Source: CAZRIE01 sp964600075
Lineage (GTDB): Bacteria > Bacteroidota > Bacteroidia > Flavobacteriales > Flavobacteriaceae
NCBI GenBank assembly: GCA_964600075.1
Contig: CAZRIE010000121.1
Coordinates: 1-12,655, forward strand
DNA: 12,655 bases
Reading direction: 5' to 3'
Shown here: one piece after another, positions 5,934 to 12,655 of the stretch
Position numbering within the stretch: position 1 is the first letter of the stretch
How the letters are laid out: the number at the start of each line of letters is the position of its first letter
Position numbers and translations under genes: made by a program
The notes under the pieces: model-generated
Seen by the model: the letters and a program-made list of their open reading frames with translations, nothing else
What the model was told of the DNA's origin: nothing
The model's database searches: none

Positions 5934-8900
5934 ATGAATTCAATTCAAAGCATATCACTCAAAATAGCCTTTCTCTTTTTTACGACATTGTTTTTCGCCC
6001 AAGCTGAACGTGTTGTGGTACTTCAAAGTGATGAAGGGTCAAAATTAGTTGTTAACGGAGACGATTTCATGATTAATGGCATGAATTGGGATTATGTCCC
6101 TATTGGTAGTAGTGTTATCAGCTACAGTTTGTGGAAACAAACTGATGACGTCATCAAAGCGGCTCTTGATGCTGAAATGGGGTTATTAAAAAATATGGGC
6201 GTAAATGCCATACGCCAATATGAAGGTGTACAGCCAAAATGGATTGAGTATATCTATGAAAATTATGGAATCTACACCATGATTAATCATTCTTTTGGAC
6301 GCTATGGCCTTACCATCAAAGGAACATGGGCGCCAAACACAGAATATTCCGATCCAGCTACCCAAGAAATACTTTTATCAGAGGTAACCGCATTGGTGAA
6401 CAAATATAAAGGTACCCCTGGGCTGCTTATGTATTTGTTGGGAAATGAAAATAACTACGGCCTTTTTTGGGACGGCGCGGAAACGGAAGACATACCTGTT
6501 GAACAGAGAAAGTCAACCAAACGGGCTACGGCAATGTACAAGATGTTCAATAAGGCAGCTCTGGCCCTTAAGGATATTGATGGGTCGTTACCTGTTGCCA
6601 TGTGTAATGGAGACGTGCTCTTCATAGATATCATTGCCGAAGAATGTAAAGACATTGATATATATGGAACTAATATGTACAGGGGTATTTCTTTTACGGA
6701 TGCCTTTCAAACGGTCAAAGATAAATTGAACAAACCTTTGATGTTTACTGAATTTGGGTCAGATGCTTTCAATGCAATTGAAAACCAAGAAGATCAGCAG
6801 TCACAAGCTTATTACATGGTAGGTAATTGGAAAGAAATCTATGAAAACGCGGCTGGAATGGGCAAAGCTGGAAATTCTATCGGTGGTTTCACCTTTCAGT
6901 TTAGTGACGGTTGGTGGAAATATGACCAGACCAAGAATTTTGATGTTCACGACAATAACGCATCATGGTCTAATGGTGGGTATGAAAATGATTTCAAGGA
7001 GGGTGAAAACAACATGAATGAGGAGTGGTTTGGTATTTGTGCCAAAGGGCCAACAAATGAAAGAGGACTTTACGATCTATATCCTCGTGCATCCTATTAT
7101 GCTTTAAAAGAAGCGCATCAATTAAACCCCTATGCAGAAGGGGTAACGCTAGATTTTGTTCAAAACCATTTCTCTAATATTACCTTAATGGATGCGGTCT
7201 TGAGAGCGCGTGGTGACAAAGCCGCATTAGGAGGTTCTACGAACAAAATCAGCATCAGCAACTTAAGGGCTGAATTCACAACCTTTAATACAGGTGGCAG
7301 TTTAATCACCACGCCAGAAGAACCAGCCCCAGATGAACTTACATTTCCGGATCAGCTTGGTTTTGACCACATGCAATCTTATTACGTTGGGGTTCAAGGT
7401 AATCCTACCGCAAACATGAGTGCCAATGTAAATTTCAATATTGTTGGTAACGTGGCCACAAACCCTATCGATGAAATATTCTATGAAAACAGGGCGAGAA
7501 TTCGAACCGTATCTAGCGATGACGGCTCTTTAGAAATCTCGGATTTGAACAGAGTTCAAGTGTACAGTGCTGAATATACATGGAATGCCAAGGAATTTGA
7601 TATAAGGGGGTTTTATAGAACGGGCCACTACCATTGGGGGTATGAGGGTGACTTTTTTGGTCTATACCCTGAGGCGAATTATGGTCCGAACCTCGATATT
7701 TATAATGGTGAAATTAGTGGTTTTGAATATGATGGTAAAAAAGCGTTAAATGGGTTAAAAGCGGCTTTCGGCCCTCAACTATGGTGGGGAGCAAACCCGG
7801 CATTTCTCTTGAAATATGCCAAAAAAATCGGTAAATTGGATCTAGCCGTAGTATATCATGAAGATATATCCGACGCGCCAGAGGTGGTTACCTCCAATTT
7901 TATTCCACAACCAAAAACACGTAGAGCTACGTTGTATGCAAAAAGGAAATTTGGAAATCTTGGTGTCGAAGTAGGGGGCATGTGGGGAGGTCAGCCTCTA
8001 AATGGCAGAAGTTTTCAAATTGCACTGGGTGAACCAGGAAACTATACGATAATTACAGATGAAATTAATGCTACCGATAATTGGGGAGGCAAAGCCAAGA
8101 TAACCTATTCTAAAGGAGCATTTAATGGTTATGTCCAAGGAGCTGCTATGGGCTTGGTAGCCAATGGAGGGGCAGATCAAACACAAACGTTTACGGGTTG
8201 GAAACTAAAAGATTCCGGTAGCGGAAACCAGACCAACTTTCTTGCCGGTTTTACCTATACTGTAGGTAAACTTCAAATTGCACCTAATTTTCTTTGGCAA
8301 AAACCAATAGTAGCGGCAATGCCCAATGATGTTCAAGCGCCCGGTCGATTAAGAAATATACAAGATGACCCATTTGCGGTTAGGTCAAATAGGGAAACAA
8401 CTGCCGGTGAGATCTTATTTACTTATGATCCTACACCCGCTACCTGGATGTATCAATGGGACAACGATAGGGCCGAAGATGCAAAGTTGGCCGTAAGTGG
8501 CGGATTTGTTTATCGCCATCATCCCACGGCGCAAGATGCGGCGATAGGCTTTTTAGCAAATCGTACACTATTCGCGTTTCCCAACTCTGCACCCGCAGAA
8601 GATTTATGGGAAGCCCATACGCGTATTGTATCTAAGGTAAGTCCTGACTTAGGCCTTATTGCAAATCTCTACGCTGGTAATGGACAAGCGAATGGTAGTG
8701 ATGAAAGGCTCATCCAGCGAGGTGGAGGTGACATTCGAGTCATTTATAACAAAATCAAAGTGGTTCATTCTTTTAAAATCAATGACTGGGGTCCTTTTGA
8801 TTATCATCGCGATTTCAACCTTACCTATCCTGTACAATTGATGTTGGACATATCGACCACATTAGGGAAACCAGATTGGTTCATTTTACCAAATACGCAA

Positions 8901-9065
8901 ATTGGCATTCGGGGCACTTGGCGTTCTCTTGATCAATACTCGCCCAGATATAGCCCAAATACAGCATTGCCTTTTGCTCCTGAACCCATTATTAGCCCTG
9001 TTGGATTTGATAACGGAACAGAATGGGAAATTAGAACCTACGTACACATCAACATAGGAAAATAA
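5934..9065 (+). CDS. Secreted clan GH-A glycoside hydrolase fused to a putative outer-membrane beta-barrel
   Basis: A 1043-residue protein with a signal peptide likely cut after FFAQA (residue 24). Residues about 38-430 form a GH2- or GH72-like TIM barrel: INGMNWDYVPIG, LLKNMGVNAIRQYEG, YLLGNENNYGLFW and LMFTEFGSDAF. E172 of the NE pair is the likely acid/base and E273 the likely nucleophile; their spacing suits clan GH-A. After a Pro/Glu-rich linker (about 455-468, TTPEEPAPDE) about 570 residues look like a porin-type barrel: alternating strands joined by tight turns (AKKIGKLDLAVVYHE, KRKFGNLGVEVGGMWGG, FTYTVGKLQIAPNFLW, SKVSPDLGLIANLYAG), rich in Gly and aromatics. The last strand ends YVHINIGK, without the common terminal Phe. 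It is the first gene of the operon, behind a strong promoter. The substrate is probably a beta-1,3-glucan, from its neighbours. The exact GH family is not assigned, and the barrel call is inferred from pattern. Confidence 0.82.
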   Translation: MNSIQSISLKIAFLFFTTLFFAQAERVVVLQSDEGSKLVVNGDDFMINGMNWDYVPIGSSVISYSLWKQTDDVIKAALDAEMGLLKNMGVNAIRQYEGVQPKWIEYIYENYGIYTMINHSFGRYGLTIKGTWAPNTEYSDPATQEILLSEVTALVNKYKGTPGLLMYLLGNENNYGLFWDGAETEDIPVEQRKSTKRATAMYKMFNKAALALKDIDGSLPVAMCNGDVLFIDIIAEECKDIDIYGTNMYRGISFTDAFQTVKDKLNKPLMFTEFGSDAFNAIENQEDQQSQAYYMVGNWKEIYENAAGMGKAGNSIGGFTFQFSDGWWKYDQTKNFDVHDNNASWSNGGYENDFKEGENNMNEEWFGICAKGPTNERGLYDLYPRASYYALKEAHQLNPYAEGVTLDFVQNHFSNITLMDAVLRARGDKAALGGSTNKISISNLRAEFTTFNTGGSLITTPEEPAPDELTFPDQLGFDHMQSYYVGVQGNPTANMSANVNFNIVGNVATNPIDEIFYENRARIRTVSSDDGSLEISDLNRVQVYSAEYTWNAKEFDIRGFYRTGHYHWGYEGDFFGLYPEANYGPNLDIYNGEISGFEYDGKKALNGLKAAFGPQLWWGANPAFLLKYAKKIGKLDLAVVYHEDISDAPEVVTSNFIPQPKTRRATLYAKRKFGNLGVEVGGMWGGQPLNGRSFQIALGEPGNYTIITDEINATDNWGGKAKITYSKGAFNGYVQGAAMGLVANGGADQTQTFTGWKLKDSGSGNQTNFLAGFTYTVGKLQIAPNFLWQKPIVAAMPNDVQAPGRLRNIQDDPFAVRSNRETTAGEILFTYDPTPATWMYQWDNDRAEDAKLAVSGGFVYRHHPTAQDAAIGFLANRTLFAFPNSAPAEDLWEAHTRIVSKVSPDLGLIANLYAGNGQANGSDERLIQRGGGDIRVIYNKIKVVHSFKINDWGPFDYHRDFNLTYPVQLMLDISTTLGKPDWFILPNTQIGIRGTWRSLDQYSPRYSPNTALPFAPEPIISPVGFDNGTEWEIRTYVHINIGK

Positions 9066-9075
9066 AAAACATAAA

Positions 9076-10476
9076 ATGAAAAGCAAACAATATTCCTATA
9101 TAAAAAACACACTCCTCTTGCTACTGGCTTTCGCGATTACTGCTAGCTGCGAAAGAAATCTTTCAGATGAAACCGATTTCGCCACTTTTTCAAAAAATGC
9201 AGAAGTTTATGTTGATGGTTTTAGTGCTGGATTACAATACTTCCCTTTTGAGGGCTCTAAATTCGATGCTTTTTCAGTTGATACGGAAGTAAAATATTCA
9301 GGTGCGACATCTATGCGCCTTGACGTTCCAAATTTTGGTGACCCGGGCGGCGCATATGCAGGGGCTATTTTTCCTGACGAAGCAGGTCGGAATCTTACCG
9401 AATATGATGCCCTCACTTTTTGGGCTAAGGCTTCGCAAGCGGGTACCATTAACGAAATAGGTTTTGGAAACGATTTTGGTGAAAACAGATACTTGGTGAC
9501 AAAAGCGAATTTAAGAGTAAGCACAGCATGGACAAAGTACACCATCCCCATTCCAAATCCAGATAAGCTTACGCTTGAAAAAGGCATGTTCTGGTACGCC
9601 GAAGGCCCGGAGAACGAAAATGGGTATACTATTTGGATCGATGAGTTGAAGTATGAGAAATTGGGAACTATAGCGCAACCTAAACCGGCTATTCTAAATG
9701 GAGAGGACGAAGTGCGTCAAGGTTTTTTAGGCGATCAGAACACCTTGAGTGGCCTTACACAGACTTTTAATATGGCATCGGGTCTTAACGAAACAGTCTC
9801 CGCAGCCCCAGGATATTTTGATTTTAACTCTTCCGATGTTAATGTCGCTCAAGTTAATGAATCAGGGGTGGTATCCATATTAAGCGTTGGAACAGCAAAG
9901 ATTACGGCCAGCTTAGGTGGTGTAATCGCAAAGGGTTCTTTAACCCTTAATATACAAGGTAGTTTTGACTTAGCTCCAGTACCTATTAGAGCTGCAAGTG
10001 ATGTCATCTCTATATTTAGTGATGCATACACTAATGTGCCTGTAGACTTTTACAACGGTTTTTGGGAGCCTTTTCAAACAACAGAATCTGCTGATTTTTC
10101 TATAGATGGAGACAATATTTTAAACTATACCAATTTTAATTTTGTTGGTAACCAGTTTAGTAACCCAACAGTAGATGCAACAGCAAAACCTAATTTTCAT
10201 GTTGATCTTTATATTCCTGGAGCAATAGATCCAGCGGTTAATTTATTAATAACGCTTAAAGATTTTGGTGATGATGGCGCAGATGGAGGTGGTGATGATG
10301 AGATTCAACAAATATTTTTTGTCAACTCTGATTTTGTTGGAGATGAGTGGAGCAGTTTTGATATCCCAATTACTTTGATAAACAAAGATAGAATTGGACT
10401 GATTATATATGAAAATATTAATGGTTCACCATTATCTAATTTTTATGTAGACAACATCTACTTCTATAAACAATAG
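9076..10476 (+). CDS. Surface lipoprotein with carbohydrate-binding-like and BIG2-like domains
   Basis: A 466-residue lipoprotein: signal sequence LLLLLAFAITASC with the acylated cysteine at C25. Residues about 40-197 are a beta-sandwich like those of carbohydrate-binding modules (YSGATSMRLDVPNFGDPGGA, LTFWAKAS, WIDELKYE). Residues about 205-295 are an immunoglobulin-like region with a BIG2 pattern (NSSDVNVAQVNESGVVSI, GTAKITAS). Residues about 297-466 are a second module, starting SIFSDAYTNVPVDFYNGFW and ending NFYVDNIYFYK, of a kind common in marine flavobacterial glucan loci. No catalytic domain is seen. It begins 10 bp after the enzyme/barrel gene and ends 1 bp before the longest possible GH16 reading frame, so it is in the same operon. 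Its likely role is to hold the glucan at the cell surface. The DNA of the C-terminal module is clearly more AT-rich than the rest of the gene, which suggests it was joined later. Confidence 0.85.
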   Translation: MKSKQYSYIKNTLLLLLAFAITASCERNLSDETDFATFSKNAEVYVDGFSAGLQYFPFEGSKFDAFSVDTEVKYSGATSMRLDVPNFGDPGGAYAGAIFPDEAGRNLTEYDALTFWAKASQAGTINEIGFGNDFGENRYLVTKANLRVSTAWTKYTIPIPNPDKLTLEKGMFWYAEGPENENGYTIWIDELKYEKLGTIAQPKPAILNGEDEVRQGFLGDQNTLSGLTQTFNMASGLNETVSAAPGYFDFNSSDVNVAQVNESGVVSILSVGTAKITASLGGVIAKGSLTLNIQGSFDLAPVPIRAASDVISIFSDAYTNVPVDFYNGFWEPFQTTESADFSIDGDNILNYTNFNFVGNQFSNPTVDATAKPNFHVDLYIPGAIDPAVNLLITLKDFGDDGADGGGDDEIQQIFFVNSDFVGDEWSSFDIPITLINKDRIGLIIYENINGSPLSNFYVDNIYFYKQ

Positions 10477-10510
10477 TTTGAATTCAAAATTAATAAGATA
10501 TCTGAATCGA

Positions 10511-11347
10511 ATGAATAGAAAAAAAAGAATGCAAACAATATTGTTAAGATATGCTTCTTTGGTAGTACCGTTTCTGGTAATAACAAGTTGTTCCAATGAC
10601 GAAACCCAAACCGTTGCACAGTTCACAGAGCTCGTAATGCAAGATGAGTTTGATGCCGACGGGGCACCAGATAACTCAATTTGGGGTTATAATATTGGAA
10701 CTGGCAATAATGGTTGGGGGAACAATGAATTGCAATACTATACCGACCGTAGTGAAAATGTGAAAGTAGAAAATGGGGCACTGGTAATTACTGCAAAAGA
10801 AGAATCTTTTAATGGTTCTTCGTATACTTCGGCAAGACTGTTGACCAAAGGGTTATTTGACCAGGCCTACGGCCGTTTCGAAGCTCGAATTCAATTACCA
10901 TACGGACAAGGTATTTGGCCTGCTTTTTGGTTACTAGGGGCTAATGATCAGGAGGACTGGCCTCAAATAGGTGAAATTGATATTATGGAATATCGCGGCC
11001 AAGAACCGACTAAAGTATTAGGATCAGTTCACGGGCCTGGATATTCAGCTGCTGAAGCCATTACAAAAAGTTACACTTTGCCAAATGACCGTTTTGATAC
11101 TGATTTTCACATATTCGGTATCGAATGGGGTTCAGACTATATAAATTTCTATGTAGATAATGTATTGTACAACCAAATTACACCGGCTGATGTTACTGGT
11201 GAATGGGTTTTTGATCAACCCTTTTATATTCTAATGAACGTTGCCGTGGGGGGCTCTTTTGTGGGCTCACCAAACAACGAAACTACTTTTCCTCAAACAA
11301 TGTTAGTAGATTATGTGAGGGTCTACAAGAATGATAGATTAAATTAA
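10511..11347 (+). CDS. GH16 endo-beta-1,3-glucanase (laminarinase) lipoprotein
   Basis: A 278-residue enzyme. I chose the ATG at 10511; an in-frame TTG at 10478, 1 bp after the previous stop, would give 289 residues, and an ATG at 10529 would give 272. The signal sequence ends in the lipobox LVITSC, with C27 as the lipid anchor. The mature protein is one GH16 domain: GWGNNELQYYTDRSENVKVE near the start, GRFEARIQLPYGQGIWPAFW, the catalytic motif GEIDIMEYRG with nucleophile E155, D157 and acid/base E160, then HIFGIEWGSDYINFYVDN and the usual end ILMNVAVGGSF...MLVDYVRVYK. All catalytic residues are present. The EIDIME form with the extra Met is typical of laminarinases, and the overall type is GH16 subfamily 3. 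It should cut beta-1,3-glucan such as laminarin at the cell surface. It has no binding module of its own; the lipoproteins on either side may supply that. Confidence 0.95.
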   Translation: MNRKKRMQTILLRYASLVVPFLVITSCSNDETQTVAQFTELVMQDEFDADGAPDNSIWGYNIGTGNNGWGNNELQYYTDRSENVKVENGALVITAKEESFNGSSYTSARLLTKGLFDQAYGRFEARIQLPYGQGIWPAFWLLGANDQEDWPQIGEIDIMEYRGQEPTKVLGSVHGPGYSAAEAITKSYTLPNDRFDTDFHIFGIEWGSDYINFYVDNVLYNQITPADVTGEWVFDQPFYILMNVAVGGSFVGSPNNETTFPQTMLVDYVRVYKNDRLN

Positions 11348-11369
11348 ACTTAAACTAAAGAATAGTACT

Positions 11370-12655
11370 ATGAAAAAATTATCAAGTCGATTTAAGAAGA
11401 TTTCATACCTGATCTTGGGAGTGTTTTTCCTCGGATGTAGTAGCGATGACGGGGCTGCAAAGCTGCCTGAGGTAGTCGCCGGGTTTACGTCTACTGCCAA
11501 CGAAGATACGGGCGCGGTAACATTTAAGAATACCTCGACAAATGCAACTACGTATTTATGGAATTTTGGAGACGGGAATACTTCTACTGAAGCGAATCCT
11601 GTAAAGATTTTTACCGACGGCACTTATACGGTAAGCTTAAACGCTTCAAATCAAGCTGGGGCATCAGATAACTTTGAAGATGAAATCACCGTAACTACGA
11701 CAGGCCCCGTTGAACCCGGTGAACCCGGTGAAGTTACTTGTACGGAGGAAACTGCCCAATCACTTAGTGCTGCAGACTTTAATTTGACTTTTCAAACCGA
11801 TCCAACGGCGAGCATTGGTTCGTTTGATGCTGGTTTCTCTTGGATTGACAATCCTGATACTGACAATGAAGTGAACAGTTCATGTAAAGTTGGTCAAATA
11901 GATAGAACCAGTGCTAATCCATTTGCAAATAACCAAATTGAACTGGATGCCAAATTAGATTTTAATGCGAATGGCGGCTTTACCATGAAAGTTTGGTCTC
12001 CGACAGCAGGTACTAATGTCTTGGTCAAATTAGAAGATAAAGCGGATGCAGGATCTTTTATAGAAATTGCTGTTGTAACAACTATGGCCAGCGCGTGGGA
12101 AGAATTGACTTTTCCTGTTGCAAGTAGCGAAAGTGGTAAATATGATTTAATAATATTGTTTTTTGAAGTAAATACTGATACTGTAGAGACCTATTACATC
12201 GATGACTTCGCCCTATATGCTTGTACTGTTGATTGTGGCGGTGAACCCGTTGATCCTGGAGAACCCGGCGAAACCGGTGACAATTTAGCAACTAACGGTG
12301 ATTTTGAAACAGGCGATATTTCTGGCTGGGATCTATCTGAGAATAATGGTTTCTTTGAGTCTACCGATGCAGAGGCCGCTTGTGGAACTTTTTCTGGGCA
12401 TCTTGTTGCCGATATTGACAGTGGCAATGGTGGTCCGTCTTTCCCTTTTGTAAAACAAGCTAATATTGGTATCGGAACGGTTACCCCAAACAGCGAGGTC
12501 ACCATTTCGTTCGATCTGCGTGGATCGGTAGCTGGAGATGGCGGCGTTTTTATAGCGGAGTTTTTCTCTGAGAATTCTAGTGGTGGTACTTCCAAGTCAG
12601 AAATACTAGGTGGTGGACCGATTTTCCCTACAGATACTTGGACAAGATACAGTTA
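11370..12655 (+). CDS. Lipoprotein with PKD domain and carbohydrate-binding-like modules (3' end cut)
   Basis: The first 428 codons are present; the frame is open to the window end. The signal sequence YLILGVFFLGC gives an acylated C23. Residues about 34-111 are a PKD domain (YLWNFGDGNTSTEANP, GTYTVSLNAS). A Pro/Glu/Gly linker (115-121, EPGEPGE) leads to a beta-sandwich at about 125-288 (FTMKVWSPTAGTNVLVKLED, ending YYIDDFALYAC). A second linker (about 292-304, EPVDPGEPGETGD) leads to a CBM4/9-like module that opens NLATNGDFETGDISGWDL and is cut by the window edge. No catalytic motif is seen in the visible part. It starts 22 bp after the GH16 stop, so it belongs to the operon. It most likely binds laminarin at the surface, as PKD/CBM lipoproteins do in other marine glucan loci, but an enzyme domain could follow beyond the window. 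Confidence 0.85.
   Translation, partial: MKKLSSRFKKISYLILGVFFLGCSSDDGAAKLPEVVAGFTSTANEDTGAVTFKNTSTNATTYLWNFGDGNTSTEANPVKIFTDGTYTVSLNASNQAGASDNFEDEITVTTTGPVEPGEPGEVTCTEETAQSLSAADFNLTFQTDPTASIGSFDAGFSWIDNPDTDNEVNSSCKVGQIDRTSANPFANNQIELDAKLDFNANGGFTMKVWSPTAGTNVLVKLEDKADAGSFIEIAVVTTMASAWEELTFPVASSESGKYDLIILFFEVNTDTVETYYIDDFALYACTVDCGGEPVDPGEPGETGDNLATNGDFETGDISGWDLSENNGFFESTDAEAACGTFSGHLVADIDSGNGGPSFPFVKQANIGIGTVTPNSEVTISFDLRGSVAGDGGVFIAEFFSENSSGGTSKSEILGGGPIFPTDTWTRYS
11712..11729 (+). repeat. Tandem GAACCCGGT repeat encoding an EPG linker
   Basis: Two exact 9-bp copies code for EPGEPG between the PKD domain and the first binding module. A degenerate set of the same unit at 12243-12281 codes for the second linker. 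These are in-frame linker repeats inside the gene. Confidence 0.7.

Noticed and set aside
7330..9065. SusC-like TonB-dependent receptor as the barrel half
   Set aside because: No plug domain, TonB box or carboxypeptidase-like N-terminal extension is seen, and about 570 residues is too short for SusC.
9207..9587. A 126-codon minus-strand reading frame inside the first binding lipoprotein
   Set aside because: Antisense to a clear signal peptide and beta-sandwich protein in the more GC-rich part of the gene; expected by chance.
10478..10510. TTG start for the GH16 gene at 10478
   Set aside because: The ATG at 10511 gives a normal-length lipoprotein signal with a positive N-terminus; the extra 11 residues are not needed.
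11700..12285. CRISPR-like or satellite array from the GAACCCGGT copies
   Set aside because: The copies are 9 bp, in frame and without spacers; they encode Pro/Glu/Gly linkers.
12194..12595. A 133-codon minus-strand reading frame opposite the last gene
   Set aside because: It lies wholly inside the well-supported PKD/CBM lipoprotein gene and shows no domain or start signal; a shadow of the coding strand.

Overview
The window looks like chromosomal DNA from a marine, polysaccharide-degrading member of the Bacteroidetes, most likely a flavobacterium. The evidence is the AT-rich base composition, two promoter elements matching the Bacteroidetes -7 consensus TAnnTTTG, several surface-type lipoproteins, a periplasmic-propeller/Y_Y_Y regulator and a GH16 laminarinase. 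No taxonomic marker gene is present, so the assignment is an inference.

Left part (1-2845). The minus strand starts with a fragment of an IS1595-type transposase that seems to have lost its middle. Next is an intact FadR-type GntR repressor (174-803, minus) whose promoter region carries a perfect 16-bp palindrome, TTTTTGTATACAAAAA, over the expected transcription start. Divergent from it lies a badly decayed gene (964-2719, plus) for a secreted DUF5060/apiosidase-like glycoside hydrolase. It has a stop at codon 2, four later in-frame stops and four frame changes. This half reads as the remains of an older carbohydrate-use locus.

Middle (2846-5933). A 935-residue membrane-spanning regulator has a periplasmic propeller, a Y_Y_Y domain, one transmembrane helix, a coiled coil and a LuxR-like helix-turn-helix. 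It is followed by a 280-bp intergenic region with a textbook promoter (TTG-N19-TAAGTTTG) and three copies of ACCTCAACA, one of them just upstream of the -33 element. The simplest model is that the regulator senses a sugar in the periplasm and activates the genes downstream.

Right part (5934-12655). Four tightly spaced plus-strand genes form one operon: (1) a 1043-aa protein joining a clan GH-A (GH2/GH72-like) TIM barrel to what looks like an outer-membrane beta-barrel; (2) a lipoprotein with two carbohydrate-binding-like modules around a BIG2-like domain; (3) a GH16 laminarinase lipoprotein with an intact EIDIME motif; (4) a lipoprotein with a PKD domain and at least two carbohydrate-binding-like modules, cut off by the window end. 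Together they resemble a laminarin (beta-1,3-glucan) utilisation locus: surface proteins bind the glucan, GH16 cuts it, and the enzyme/barrel fusion processes or passes fragments at the outer membrane. No SusC/SusD pair is visible. The most unusual item is the enzyme-porin fusion.
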